From NCBI GenBank assembly GCA_014584465.1, contig JACTMU010000063.1, forward strand, positions 1-41,348: DNA of 41,348 nt, in the 5' to 3' direction. The notes beneath the pieces were generated by a model, which had not been told where the DNA came from, searched no databases, and saw nothing but the letters and a program-made list of their open reading frames with translations. Source of the DNA: Pseudomonadota bacterium. Its GTDB lineage: Bacteria; Bdellovibrionota; Bdellovibrionia; Bdellovibrionales; JACTMU01. Position numbers and translations under genes: made by a program. Numbering within the stretch: position 1 is the first letter of the stretch; every line of letters starts with the position of its first letter. Below are positions 31,835 through 41,181 of the stretch, in pieces.

Positions 31835-32326
31835 CTACTGACCACCACCAAAGGAGTATTCCACAAGTTCTTGCTCTGACGATGAGTTTTCATCTTGAGA
31901 GGCCATCTTCACCACACCAAATGGAACCCTCCCATACCATGTTGTGGTTTGAGATCCTCCCTCTTCGTAGAAGACTTTACATACTTCAAAAGTTCCAGCC
32001 CCAACTTGGATGGTTCCTTGCTCACCGATGGTGTCACAATCGTTTAAGATCTCTTCCACTCTTTGGTCGCTTAAAAAATCACCCCGGCTCCTTAGAGTGC
32101 TTTGGACCATCTTTTGCCCACCAGCCCAAAGGACGACTGTATCTACAAATTCATCGGTCTCGGGAAGGTATTCTCCCAGAGTTCGCTCCAGGACCCACGA
32201 AAGAGGGCCTCCCTCTTTCGGCGTAGATACTCCCTCGAATTTGGCAAAGTCGTGAACCTCCGGCATAGCCAAAGCCATGCTGGCGAAAAATGGAACAAAA
32301 AATACAAGTTTGCTTAATGTTTTCAT
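31835..32326 (-). CDS. Exported protein, unknown function
   Basis: ATG 32326 is preferred (AAAGGAGAGCAGT upstream) over 32377, giving 163 residues with a clean signal peptide (KLVFFVPFFASMALA, cut near AMPE). The mature part is acidic, with two cysteines (NDCDTIG, FEVCKVF) that may pair, and a Ser/Glu-rich tail. Family not recognised. Confidence 0.65.
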   Translation of the reverse strand: MKTLSKLVFFVPFFASMALAMPEVHDFAKFEGVSTPKEGGPLSWVLERTLGEYLPETDEFVDTVVLWAGGQKMVQSTLRSRGDFLSDQRVEEILNDCDTIGEQGTIQVGAGTFEVCKVFYEEGGSQTTTWYGRVPFGVVKMASQDENSSSEQELVEYSFGGGQ

Positions 32327-32504
32327 ACTGCTCTCCTTTATATCCAAGATTCCATCGAGCTCTGAGTGAAAAGTCAAAGTGAATTTTTTGGCCAGGATAG
32401 AGTGCCCTTAAGATGCCTACTTGAAGGAAAATTTCACAACGCCTTCTGTAATATCTACAAGCCATCGTTGATTCAACTCTCATTCCAATGAGGAGGACCT
32501 GGCG

Positions 32505-32708
32505 ATGGTGCTCAGTTTTTTTCAAAAAAACGCAGAGGCGCCTCTTCAAGGTTACATGACTTTTGAGGCCAAATCTTGGGACTGCATTAAGGCCTTGGAG
32601 TCTCGGTTTCTAGTAGGACATTTTCAGATTGAGTTTGATCAGGAGGTTCACCTTGAATCTACAGAAGTCGTGATTAAGAAGCTGATCATCGACTTCGAAA
32701 CTCAATGA
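32505..32708 (+). CDS. Small hypothetical protein (67 aa)
   Basis: AGGAGG lies eight bases before ATG 32505. The 67-residue product has no signal peptide or membrane segment; its second half alternates hydrophobic and charged residues in a beta-like pattern (FQIEFDQEVHLESTEVVIKK). It has no recognised family. The ribosome site is the main support. Confidence 0.4.
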   Translation: MVLSFFQKNAEAPLQGYMTFEAKSWDCIKALESRFLVGHFQIEFDQEVHLESTEVVIKKLIIDFETQ

Positions 32709-32757
32709 GACTTTATACCCAAAAAGATCGAGATTGAGCATAGATTCACGACTTCAC

Positions 32758-33141
32758 TCACCTCTTCTTGACCATCTCTTTGGGCATCAACTGTTTCATA
32801 GATGTACGCACCGATTTCCAAAACCCCGTCTCAGAATCTGAAATCTGTTCGGAAAACTCGAGAGGTGTGTACACCAAAATATCGAGTTTTGGGTAAATAT
32901 CGTAGAGATCCTTAAACAATAGTGGGCGTAGAGGAAAGGCACCCCTGTAGTCCCCCAATTCTTCTGTTATTAGAATCAAGTCGATATCACTTTCCGGTGA
33001 ATACTCACCAGTGCTTGCGCTACCGAAAACATAGGCTTCGTCCACACGCCCTCGGAGAGATTCCCGGATGTCCGACAAGATCGTCTCCAGCTTGTCCGAA
33101 CTGAGGCGGAAAACCGTAGAATCGTATCCAAAGGAACTCAT
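32758..33141 (-). CDS. MNT-type nucleotidyltransferase (antitoxin of HEPN/MNT pair)
   Basis: A 127-residue minimal nucleotidyltransferase. The signature G-S-x10-D-x-D is exact (Gly40, Ser41, Asp52, Asp54), followed by LILITEE. In HEPN/MNT type VII toxin-antitoxin pairs this enzyme adds AMP to the HEPN RNase and silences it. Its ATG overlaps the HEPN stop by four bases; unusually the toxin gene comes first. Confidence 0.85.
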   Translation of the reverse strand: MSSFGYDSTVFRLSSDKLETILSDIRESLRGRVDEAYVFGSASTGEYSPESDIDLILITEELGDYRGAFPLRPLLFKDLYDIYPKLDILVYTPLEFSEQISDSETGFWKSVRTSMKQLMPKEMVKKR

Positions 33142-33527
33142 GTTCCAATCTCCTCCCGAACCCTTTCCAAAAAGGATTTCCCCATCTCGAGCGCATCGCG
33201 AGCAATCTCTTCTCCAAAAAACTCAGATGGCACTGCGCTTTCTGGCAAGGCGTCTGGATATCTCGAGGATAGATAATACAAATCGAGCTTGATTGCAAAG
33301 TTGGCAAGTTCACCGTTGATCTTAAGGTCCTTGGCAATGGTCGCAAGCGAGTGAGATTTGACCAAATCGGCCCCGCGAAAAAAGGCCAGTGCCTTGAGAG
33401 CTTTCTCGCTGGACTGCTGTGCGCTGAAACAGGCCTGGGCATAGTGACCATCCCTGAGCAAATCTTCAGTGCATCGCAAATCACTCTCTGCCTGTAAAAG
33501 CCACGAAATGTATTTGGGTCTTTTCAT
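33138..33527 (-). CDS. HEPN-domain protein (toxin of HEPN/MNT pair)
   Basis: A 129-residue helical HEPN protein with GGAGGAGG before ATG 33527. Typical segments: ISWLLQAESDLRCTEDLL, YAQACFSAQQSSEKALKALAFF, then KSHSLATIA and DLYYLSSRYPDALP, as in HEPN proteins paired with MNT nucleotidyltransferases. HEPN toxins are usually RNases. The classic R-x4-6-H motif is not plainly visible, so activity is uncertain. Confidence 0.82.
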   Translation of the reverse strand: MKRPKYISWLLQAESDLRCTEDLLRDGHYAQACFSAQQSSEKALKALAFFRGADLVKSHSLATIAKDLKINGELANFAIKLDLYYLSSRYPDALPESAVPSEFFGEEIARDALEMGKSFLERVREEIGT

Positions 33528-33602
33528 GAGACCTCCTCCATCCGGTCTTTTTTTACCATGTCAAAGAAGGATGGGGCAATGAATTTTCTGATCGTTCTCA
33601 GC

Positions 33603-34490
33603 CTAATGAACTCCTATGAGCTTTACAGCCGCTTTGAGCTGAAGATCCTCATCGAGTCGCCGAGACATTGAATATCTCAAACGCAACTCGCGAGGATCAA
33701 TCTCGTCGGCGAGAGCCACCTCAAGGTCGGGACGAATTCCAACGTTCTGGTAACTTTTGCCTTTAGAGGAATGAAACTCCTTCACGGTAAATTGAATGGC
33801 AAACTGATTGGGCAGCGTCTCAACGGTTTGAACATTCCATTTACCAAAGGTGGGCATCCCCACAACCTTTGCATTTCTATGTTCCATGAGAGCCACGACA
33901 AAAAGTTCGGTACCTGAAGAGGTTTCAGAATTGACCAATGTCACGATCTCTGGGGTCCCTTGCAAGACATTCCGCATGGATTGAGCCCTATGAGAATTGC
34001 CATTGCGGTCTTTTGTAACCACAATGGTTGCATCCTTAGGTAAAAAGAGTTCAGAGACCTTGATGGCTTGCTCCAATGCACCACCTCCATTGCCTCTCAC
34101 ATCCACGATCATTTTTTTGACCCCCCTTTTGTTCAACTCCTTAACCCACCCCTCCACCATCGAAGATGTCTTTTCATTGAAAAAATCGATGGTGAGAAGT
34201 GCAACGTCCTGATCCACCATTTCGAACTGCCCTGGCTCCCAAGGAATGACCTCACGTTTGATTTTATAGGTAAGAATTTGATCTTCCCTCAAAACCTTAA
34301 GAGTCACATCCATTCCAACCTCTCCCCGAATGGATCTCATCAGATCCGTTTGCTCTTTCCCTTTGAATTTTTGCCCATCCACACTCAAAATCTGGTCACC
34401 CTCTTTAAGGCCAGCCTTATCTGCAACAGATCCGTAGACGGGCTTCATAATGTACCCGTAGCCTGTCGTCTCATCAAATCGAATGACCAC
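33603..34490 (-). pseudogene. S41-family (CtpA-like) protease lacking its N-terminus
   Basis: The 295-residue frame contains a PDZ domain (about 1-80: GSVADKAGLKEGDQILSVDG) and the S41 protease core (90-270): VDVRGNGGGAL, LVNSETSSGTEL with likely Ser192, FGKWNVQ with Lys217. Known relatives begin with a signal peptide and 60-100 residues before the PDZ domain; here both are missing and the frame begins at a GTG inside the usual GIGVVI strand. Upstream, the same frame reads coding-like sequence but meets a TGA. So the gene is probably decayed, unless GTG 34490 (AGGA upstream) makes a shortened cytoplasmic form. Confidence 0.65.
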
Positions 34491-34639
34491 ACCAATTCCT
34501 CTAACTATTCAGTAACATGTTCCGTAAATCCCCCTGGTTTGAGTGGAACTGATACCCATAGAAACACCAATACCCGAACGTGTTCCATGACCTATCCTGT
34601 TGTGATTACAGCGGAAGTTCATGTGGAAGATGATCAAAT

Positions 34640-35137
34640 ATGAGATTCGCAATCTTGTTGGCGGCCCTTGTGTGGCCGCCTTTGGTTTTACCCATCTCCC
34701 ACGTTGGTGGCGGAAAACTCATGAGCGAGGACTCGGGCTTTAGTGTTCGTCTGCCAGAACCCTATTTTGGAAACATTCGAGAGCTCGATTCGGACAGTAT
34801 CTATGCAGCCGTTCTTCCCATCGTGCCTTTTGAATTTTCAAACCGAGGTGATGCCTTCTTCTTTGAACTTGGAGATCGTCTGCCAAAAACTCGCTCACTG
34901 ACGTTGTCGGAGCTCACCCAACAGTTGACCGAGCATGGATGGCAGGAGGTTGATATGCGCCTGAACTGTGGAGTGGTCTTTCGAAAGGACCAAGAGCGCG
35001 ATGTGAACTGGATTGTAACGTGGTCACCGGGATTGGGGCTCTACTTTGTTTCGCCAAACAGATCAGATCTTGAGCAGATCCATAGGATGCTCATCCATTC
35101 GATTCAAGTGAACCGAGAGGTATGCCAGTGGAGATAA
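34640..35137 (+). CDS. Exported protein, unknown function, paired with TIGR02147 regulator
   Basis: A 165-residue protein with a short signal peptide (MRFAILLAALVWPPLVLPIS). The rest is globular with two cysteines (RLNCGVV, REVCQWR) placed to form a disulfide. Its last codons overlap the start of the TIGR02147 gene by 16 bp, so both are in one operon. The ribosome site is weak. Family not recognised. Confidence 0.6.
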   Translation: MRFAILLAALVWPPLVLPISHVGGGKLMSEDSGFSVRLPEPYFGNIRELDSDSIYAAVLPIVPFEFSNRGDAFFFELGDRLPKTRSLTLSELTQQLTEHGWQEVDMRLNCGVVFRKDQERDVNWIVTWSPGLGLYFVSPNRSDLEQIHRMLIHSIQVNREVCQWR

Positions 35138-36000
35138 TGACTCATGAGGGGGCGCCTCGATACCGACGCCCCCCAGAGATCCTTCGTTATCATGATTATC
35201 GTCTCTTTTTGAAGGATTCCTATTTGCACCGAAAGTCATTGAGAAATGGTTTCTCGTTTCGACAATTTGCAAGCCTTGTCGGTTTGAAGAGCCCCAACTA
35301 TTTGCAACTTGTCATCCAGAGCAAGAGAAACCTCACAGTTGAAACAGCTGAGCGCATCGCCAAAGCCCTTAAACTCAATGCAAATGAGACACTCTACTTC
35401 TTGGCTCTGATCAAAGAGAGTGTAGCAAAAAGTGAGGAGGAGCTCACCGAAGCCAGACGGCAAAAGATGATCGCCATCAAACGCCTCACCGTCAGCACAG
35501 TCCCAAAGGCCCAACAAGAGGTTCTCACCAAGTGGTATCATCTTTTGGTACGAGAACTGGTCTTGTTTTCAGATTTTCAGCCTACAGGAGATTACATTTC
35601 ACGCCGTTTGGGTGGTCTCATAACTCCTGAGGAGGCCGAACTCTCGCTTCGATACCTCATTGAAGCAGGATTTGTTGCCGTCTCAGAGAATCAAACTTTT
35701 GCACTCGCAGAGCCTGTTCTCAGTACAGGTGTTTCGACGTTCAGTCGCCTGCAACTTCAAAAACTTCACGCCCAAATGCTCTCAGTTTGGGCCAAGAACA
35801 TAGAGCGCCTGAACTTTGATCGACAGGAGGTTCACTACTTGAACATCCCAATACGCGAGGAAAAAATTGACGAACTCAAGAGACGAATTCAAACTTTTCA
35901 GGAAGAGATCATCGGATGGCTTCAAGATGAAACCGATCCCGATCGACTGGTTCAGCTGGGAAGTTACCTCATGGCCTACCCCTCAATCAAAGATCTCTGA
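35122..36000 (+). CDS. TIGR02147-family regulator
   Basis: A protein of 292 residues with the features of TIGR02147, a family found mainly in Fibrobacter and Bdellovibrio relatives: an early YHDYRLFLKDSY, an HTH-like FRQFASLVGLKSPNYLQLVIQSKRNL, then a long helical region (SKEE..., WYHLLVRELV) with a wHTH-like LITPEEAELSLRYLIEAGFV. ATG 35122 has GAGAGG close by; ATG 35137 with TGGAG is also possible. It is the strongest taxonomic marker in the window. Target genes are unknown. Confidence 0.85.
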   Translation: MPVEIMTHEGAPRYRRPPEILRYHDYRLFLKDSYLHRKSLRNGFSFRQFASLVGLKSPNYLQLVIQSKRNLTVETAERIAKALKLNANETLYFLALIKESVAKSEEELTEARRQKMIAIKRLTVSTVPKAQQEVLTKWYHLLVRELVLFSDFQPTGDYISRRLGGLITPEEAELSLRYLIEAGFVAVSENQTFALAEPVLSTGVSTFSRLQLQKLHAQMLSVWAKNIERLNFDRQEVHYLNIPIREEKIDELKRRIQTFQEEIIGWLQDETDPDRLVQLGSYLMAYPSIKDL

Positions 36001-36104
36001 TCCTTTCTGGAATCTGAATCGGAAATTTGAAATGGGCCACAAGCCATAAGACCCCTTTGTGAGGGCAATCACCCAAAATTCCGAAGTGGCAGTGGTCTAG
36101 CTAT

Positions 36105-36167
36105 ATGCATTTTATGCGCATAAATAGGCCATTTTACCTCATATTCGTGCATTCTGTTGCATATTAT
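36105..36167 (+). promoter_or_regulatory. Promoter/operator region of argGH with TGCAT repeats
   Basis: ATGCAT (36105), a perfect TTTATGCGCATAAA palindrome (36111-36124) and two TGCAT sites ten bases apart (36148, 36158) cluster just before TATTAT (36162-36167), a likely -10. Arginine-box operators bound by ArgR are built from similar AT-rich imperfect palindromes, so control by arginine is possible. Confidence 0.4.
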
Positions 36168-36208
36168 CTACAGCACGGGTACGAACTCCTGCGACTAAAG
36201 GAGTGAAC

Positions 36209-37338
36209 ATGAAATCTGAGATCGTACTTTTGGCCTACTCGGGAGGACTTGATACCTCAGCCATCATCCCGTGGCTGATCCATGAGAGAGGCTATCAGGT
36301 CGTAGCCTACTGTGCAGACCTAGGCGGTGGCACTTTGGATCCCAAGGTCTTAAGAGATCGCGCACGGGTGGCGGGAGCCTGTGACCTTATTTTGGAAGAT
36401 CTTCAAGAGACCTTCGCAAGTCAATTTCTCTTTCCTCTTGTTCGCGCCGGGGCCATCTATGAAGAGGAGTATCTTCTCGGAACAGCGATCGCACGCCCTC
36501 TGATTGCTGAGAGAATGGTTCACTTTGCACATCAATTGGGCGCCAAAATTCTCGGACATGGAGCCACAGGCAAGGGAAATGACCAGATTCGATTTGAAAA
36601 ATCTTGGGCCTATCTTGCCCCAGAACTCCACATCCTTGCACCTTGGAAGGAGTGGAACTTTTGCACACCTCCTACGAGGGAGGACCCCTTGAAAGAGTCG
36701 ATCGATCAGACTCACCCGAGGAACTCAATGGCAACCTGATTTCCAACTCGAAATTGCTATCATCTCCTTCACCACTTCATTTGAAACTGGGTTTTCATCA
36801 TGGAATCCTCACATCCATGAATGAAGAAGAGAAGTCACCAGCTCAGATGATCCATCACCTCAACCAAATTGGAACCCACCACTCCATTGGAACTGTGGAC
36901 ATGGTGGAAAATCGAATCAACGGAATCAAGAGTCATGCAATCTATCAAACTCCCGGAGCCACCATTTTGATGAAGGCCCTTCGCGCGCTCAAGCAGATCT
37001 GTTGGGATGCCAACACCTATCAAACAGCCATTCAAATTGGTCGAATCTATGCACAAAGAGTCTACTGTGGAGATTGGCACAGTCTTGACCGCTCGGCCCT
37101 AGAGACCTATGTGTGCGAAGCCTCACAGGTTCTCCATGGTACCATTGAACTTTTGATTCACTCAGGGTGGGTTCAAGTGGTTTCAAGAAGTTCAGATTTT
37201 TCTCTCTATGAAAGTGATCTGGTCAGCTTTGAATCGGACCAACAGATGCTGAACAAAATGGCCTTGGGTTATGTGAAAACGCTCACCTACCCCATTCAAA
37301 TTCAAGGAGGACAGTTTCAAAAGAGGATGAAATCGTGA
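36209..37338 (+). pseudogene. argG: argG, argininosuccinate synthase, internal deletion with frameshift
   Basis: Start ATG 36209 (AAAGGAG upstream). The first frame carries the ATP-binding motif AYSGGLDTS and HGATGKGNDQIRFE, up to APWKEW. Here the expected R-E-D-x-I-x-Y-A-x-x-x-G-I...Y-S-x-D segment of about 30 residues is missing. The match then resumes in another frame with LLHTSYEGGPLE and goes on through IGTVDMVENRINGIKS to the end at 37338. The first frame instead runs out at 36739. A deletion not divisible by three explains both facts. The enzyme that joins citrulline and aspartate is therefore almost surely lost. It is followed directly by argH with a four-base overlap. Confidence 0.85.
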
Positions 37339-38708
37339 GAATGATCCATTCATCGGTCAACCCAGAGGGAGATCCACTTCTTTATGAGTTTACTCAAGGC
37401 ATCGCCTTTGATGCGCTGATGTTCGAAGAGGAGATCTCTGTTCAGAAGGCGTGGGCCCAAGCACTTCACTTATGCGGCACATTGAGTGAAGATGAGCTTC
37501 AAACAGCTGAGCGAGCCTTTGATGAAATTGCGCAACTCATGAAAGAGAATCGTTTTCCGTGGAACCTTGAAGATGAAGACATCCATCTCAACATCGAGAA
37601 TTGGATGACCAACCGCTACGGAGCTCTCGGCAAGAAGATTCACCTCGGCCGCTCACGAAACGACCTTGTGGCCACCACGCTCAGACTCTATGTCGATCGC
37701 TCCCTGAACCGCATCGAAGGCCTCGTGGTGGAACTCATGAAGGCGATCACCGGTCAAGCCTCACTCCACCACCACACACTTGTACCGGGAATGACCCATC
37801 TGCAATTTGCCCAACCGCTGCGCCTGAGCCACATCCTCTACGGCTATCTTAACAGTTTTAGGAGAGATCTCGCACAACTCCACGCCTGCCGAAGGAGCTG
37901 CATGGAGACCATGCCACTTGGATCTGCTGCATTTGGTGGGACTCACATCAACGTCGATCTCACCCAACTTGCACAGACCCTCGGATTTGAGAGCCCACCC
38001 ATCAACTCCTACGACAGTGTGGGGGACCGAGATTTTCTTCTTCAAGCTCTGAGTTGTTACGCCCTTATCTCTGCCCATCTGGCTCGCATCAGCCAAGAGC
38101 TGATCTACTGGGCCTCAACTCCCATCAGGATCGTGACACTCCCCCAAAGGTGGGCCACGGGAAGCTCCATCATGCCCAACAAACAAAATCCAGATCTCTT
38201 AGAGATCTTGCGCGCTCGAACGGCACGAATTGGATCAATCTGCAGCGAAGGGCACTCCATCTACCGTGCCATCCCGATGAGCTACACCTCGGACCTTCAC
38301 GAACTTAAGAAGAGCTACTTTACAGCTCAAGAGGAGCTCTCTTTGTCATTGAAGGTCTTCAGCCATTTTTTCAAAGAACTCAGTTTTTCTAACGAGAGAG
38401 CTCAATCGCTCTTACAATTTGGCCACATTCTGGCAACCGATGTTGCCAATCAGATGTGCGAAGCCGAAATGCCCTTTCGAGAGGCTTACCTGAAAACGGC
38501 CCAATGGGTTGCAGATGCAGATGCTCTAGGAAAACAGGTTCATCACATGATGGGTGAAGGTGACACCCAACATTTAAAAGAGACAGATCAGCGGGTTGAT
38601 GACCCTAAACCCTTCATCGACTCTGTGGAGAGGCGCTCCCAAGCCGGTGGGACCTCTCTTGACAATCAAAGCAGTCAAGCGGAATACTGGCGCCTACTCC
38701 TTCGGTGA
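37335..38708 (+). CDS. argH: Argininosuccinate lyase
   Basis: A 457-residue lyase of full family length, starting at GTG 37335 (overlapping argG) or ATG 37341. It splits argininosuccinate to arginine and fumarate, the last step of arginine synthesis. The superfamily signature GSSIMPNKQNP is at 276-286, LGRSRND at about 104-110 and THLQFAQP at 154-161. All key residues look intact, although the argG partner is broken. This gene could serve only if argininosuccinate is supplied otherwise, or it is in an early phase of decay. Confidence 0.93.
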   Translation: MRMIHSSVNPEGDPLLYEFTQGIAFDALMFEEEISVQKAWAQALHLCGTLSEDELQTAERAFDEIAQLMKENRFPWNLEDEDIHLNIENWMTNRYGALGKKIHLGRSRNDLVATTLRLYVDRSLNRIEGLVVELMKAITGQASLHHHTLVPGMTHLQFAQPLRLSHILYGYLNSFRRDLAQLHACRRSCMETMPLGSAAFGGTHINVDLTQLAQTLGFESPPINSYDSVGDRDFLLQALSCYALISAHLARISQELIYWASTPIRIVTLPQRWATGSSIMPNKQNPDLLEILRARTARIGSICSEGHSIYRAIPMSYTSDLHELKKSYFTAQEELSLSLKVFSHFFKELSFSNERAQSLLQFGHILATDVANQMCEAEMPFREAYLKTAQWVADADALGKQVHHMMGEGDTQHLKETDQRVDDPKPFIDSVERRSQAGGTSLDNQSSQAEYWRLLLR

Positions 38709-39499
38709 GGCCACGCTCTCGGTGAGCCCCCCTTTTTATTACCAAACGAGTGGAACACCAAGCTCTTTGGGTGATCTCCTTTGAAAATCTTCAAGTTTCC
38801 TTCCGCAGCTATAACACAATTTCTTAATACACTGATCCAGCTATTTATTTCCTAAACTGGACGAGATCTTCTGAGACTCCTCCCACAGTCTCTTTGAAAG
38901 ACCTTTTTCAGAACTTTAGCTAAGACTGTTTGTTGAGTTACCTTTGGATCTTGAAACTTCTGGCAAATCGACAGGGGGACTGCTTTACCAGTTGCCTTGT
39001 TACGAAATCTGATGCCATCACCACTACTTTGCCCATGCACCGTCACTGTGCTCACAACTAGATTCACAAAGCTCATTCAAAGAACTGATCTCGAATTTTA
39101 ATCAGATAGGTTCGCGGACTGACGGATTCGTTTCACGAACACGGGCACGTTGATGGACATTGGGAGGTCGTTCTTAAAAAACGGTGAATCCAGCCCGTTC
39201 AGCGAGCCCGTTTTGAGAAGATGAATTCATTGAGTGTGCCGCTTGTGCCTTCATCCTGGAGAGGCTCTTTCTGTTCCCATCTCAAATTGCTCGTCACTAC
39301 AGATTAATGCATTGCATATTCATTGATATCGACTGATAAATTAAAAATTTCAATTTATTTTCCAGCCTCTAAAGAAGGTTCTCAAAAATAACAGTTTCTA
39401 GCTAATATTAGAGATTTTTAGGAGTTAAGGGCGAGCAAGCGTGTCGCCGAACTCGATGAGACCCGAGTAAACAGGAGTAGACGTCGGGAGACTGTGGCC
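38709..39499. other. Gene-poor gap before the AbiE pair
   Basis: No supported gene was found. A 74-codon minus-strand frame (38852-39076) lacks a ribosome site and has a basic C-terminus; it may be a remnant. From about 39290 to 39420 the sequence is very AT-rich. GC rises sharply after about 39480, at the end of the AbiEii gene, so this gap probably holds the left boundary of an acquired segment. No integrase or tRNA gene was seen. Confidence 0.4.
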
Positions 39500-40471
39500 T
39501 CAAAGCCGATCGAGGTCCTTACCCATACGAGCCAAGATCTCGGCAAGGGTGGGGCGCCCCTGGAAGTAGAGACTGGCGCTTCGGTCGTACTCCTTCTGGA
39601 AGAGTGCGAGGTCGTCTTGGTTCGTGAGCTTCAGCGAGTCGCTGCTTGAAACCTTGGTGTCGTCACCACCGAAGCGTTCTTTCTTGAAGTCTTCGTACTC
39701 CTGAGTGCCGATGAAGTCTTGGACGTCCGCACGGTCGATGAGTTGGTAGAGATCGTAGTAGTGACGGATGAAGTTTGCGGGTAGGTTTGCGCCCTGCTTG
39801 CCTTCCTTGTAGAAGCGAAACTTGCGGACGACCGCCTGGAGCTTCTCGACGAACGTGAACTTGGGTTCGTAGCAAAGAACGTCCTTGGCGCGGGTGTCGA
39901 CGACTGTGACTCCAGACGTGCCAGCAGCACGATCGTAAGCCCATGAGGTGATGAGCCTGGGCTGGTTTGGCGCTGTTCGGTCAAAGCCGACCTCCAGAAG
40001 GAGGCCATCCTTCAACCCTTGAGCCGAGAAGTGCGAGTTGTAGAAGAGCCTGATCCCGCCGTTACGTAGCTTCTGGGTATCGTCGAAGGTGGTGTCGCGC
40101 TTGACGTCCGCGATGCCTGGAATCTTTCCGCTCAAGAAGTCGGCGATCCAGTCGAAGTACTGGCGTCTTGATTCACGATGCTTCTGATCGTCGTGGTTCT
40201 TCCCAGCGTAGACCTTGAACCCACAGAGCTTCTCGTCGGGTTCGATCTTGACGTCGATGTCTTCTGAGAAGCGGTGGATGCAACCATATCCCTTCGAGAG
40301 CGACGTGCCGCCCTTGATGTGGAAGCTCAGCTTCTGCTGTTGGAGTCCCCACAGGACGTGCATCAACCAGTAGTCCTTCTCGACGAGTGCAGAGTCTTTG
40401 ATGTTCATGGCGTTTGCCGTGATCTCGATGAGGTCTTTGAAGTCGCTACGCTCGTGAAGGAACCCGCTCAT
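39500..40471 (-). CDS. AbiEii/AbiGii-type nucleotidyltransferase toxin
   Basis: A 323-residue member of the AbiEii family, the toxin of type IV abortive-infection pairs. The nucleotidyltransferase motif is HIKGGTSLSKGYGCIHRFSE, followed by DID (Asp71, Asp73), plus the KDYW motif near residue 32. KFTFVEKLQAVVRKFR and NFIRHYYDLYQLI are the usual helices of the family. These enzymes modify nucleic acid or use GTP and stop growth on phage infection. ATG 40471 overlaps the antitoxin stop by four bases. Codons are clearly richer in G and C at third positions than elsewhere in the window. Confidence 0.9.
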   Translation of the reverse strand: MSGFLHERSDFKDLIEITANAMNIKDSALVEKDYWLMHVLWGLQQQKLSFHIKGGTSLSKGYGCIHRFSEDIDVKIEPDEKLCGFKVYAGKNHDDQKHRESRRQYFDWIADFLSGKIPGIADVKRDTTFDDTQKLRNGGIRLFYNSHFSAQGLKDGLLLEVGFDRTAPNQPRLITSWAYDRAAGTSGVTVVDTRAKDVLCYEPKFTFVEKLQAVVRKFRFYKEGKQGANLPANFIRHYYDLYQLIDRADVQDFIGTQEYEDFKKERFGGDDTKVSSSDSLKLTNQDDLALFQKEYDRSASLYFQGRPTLAEILARMGKDLDRL

Positions 40472-41091
40472 GGAATTTGGTCTCCACCCACTTGCGTCTG
40501 GTCGTTATCTTTTTCAAGAAGGAGTTTGAGCTTCTTTTGTGTGGACAGTGTTCCATAACGAGAAGCCGCCAGTAAAAGCCGTCGGCGGTTGAACTCTGGG
40601 AGCTTGTCCTTGAGTCTCATTAGGACTTGATCACGGTCTTCTGCCAGCTCTTCAAGCCGGTTGAGCAGCTCAACGACGAGGAACTCGGGCGTGAGCTGCT
40701 TAGGGGCTTCACGCCAACGATAGAAGGAGTAAGTGCGTCCGCCCAACGTGAACTCGCCAACGCGCTTGCGGTTGAAGACGACGAGGCGGTTGTAGAGCTG
40801 TGTGGTACCCAAGCCTAGCGAGTTGAACTGGCTTGGTCCATAGACGACGAAGTGGTCGTCTTTGAGGAAGGTCTTTAAGAGAGAGTCGGCATCCGGCGGA
40901 GCCTCTCCGAACGCGGTAGTCTTGGGTGCCGTGTACATCCCCTGGGACAGCTTCTTGAGTCGTCCTTCAGCCACCAGCTTGGCGAGATGGCGGTCGACGT
41001 TGGAGGAGTGGGCCGCTAGGTCCGCACGACGATACACCTGTCCCGGAACCAGGGACGCCTTGAGTTTGTTGAATGTCTCAGTCTGGCGCAT
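40468..41091 (-). CDS. AbiEi-type antitoxin/transcriptional regulator
   Basis: A 207-residue antitoxin with an N-terminal winged helix (GQVYRRADLAAHSSNVDRHLAKLVAEGRLKKLSQGMY) and a C-terminal domain, as in AbiEi/DUF6088 proteins that bind the promoter and neutralise AbiEii. GAGGAGG lies about seven bases before ATG 41091. It shares the high GC of its partner. TTTTAG repeats just upstream (41130-41181) are plausible binding sites. Confidence 0.88.
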   Translation of the reverse strand: MRQTETFNKLKASLVPGQVYRRADLAAHSSNVDRHLAKLVAEGRLKKLSQGMYTAPKTTAFGEAPPDADSLLKTFLKDDHFVVYGPSQFNSLGLGTTQLYNRLVVFNRKRVGEFTLGGRTYSFYRWREAPKQLTPEFLVVELLNRLEELAEDRDQVLMRLKDKLPEFNRRRLLLAASRYGTLSTQKKLKLLLEKDNDQTQVGGDQIP

Positions 41092-41129
41092 CGACGCACC
41101 TCCTCATACAAAGTATCGGCGATCAGGCC

Positions 41130-41181
41130 CTAAAAGTAAAGCGTTTTAGTAACAATTCATGTATTTAAAACATTTTAGTAA
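41130..41181. promoter_or_regulatory. AbiEi operator repeats
   Basis: CTAAAA (41130-41135) and TTTTAG (41144-41149) form an inverted repeat, and GCGTTTTAGTAA (41141-41152) is repeated as ACATTTTAGTAA (41170-41181), with a weaker ACATTTTAGAATAA at 41264. They lie 40-90 bp upstream of the antitoxin gene, as expected for autoregulation. Confidence 0.5.

Noticed and set aside
34068-34643. Plus-strand open frame of 191 codons
   Set aside because: It lies antisense to the S41 protease, with the low-complexity His/Asn-rich composition of a shadow frame.
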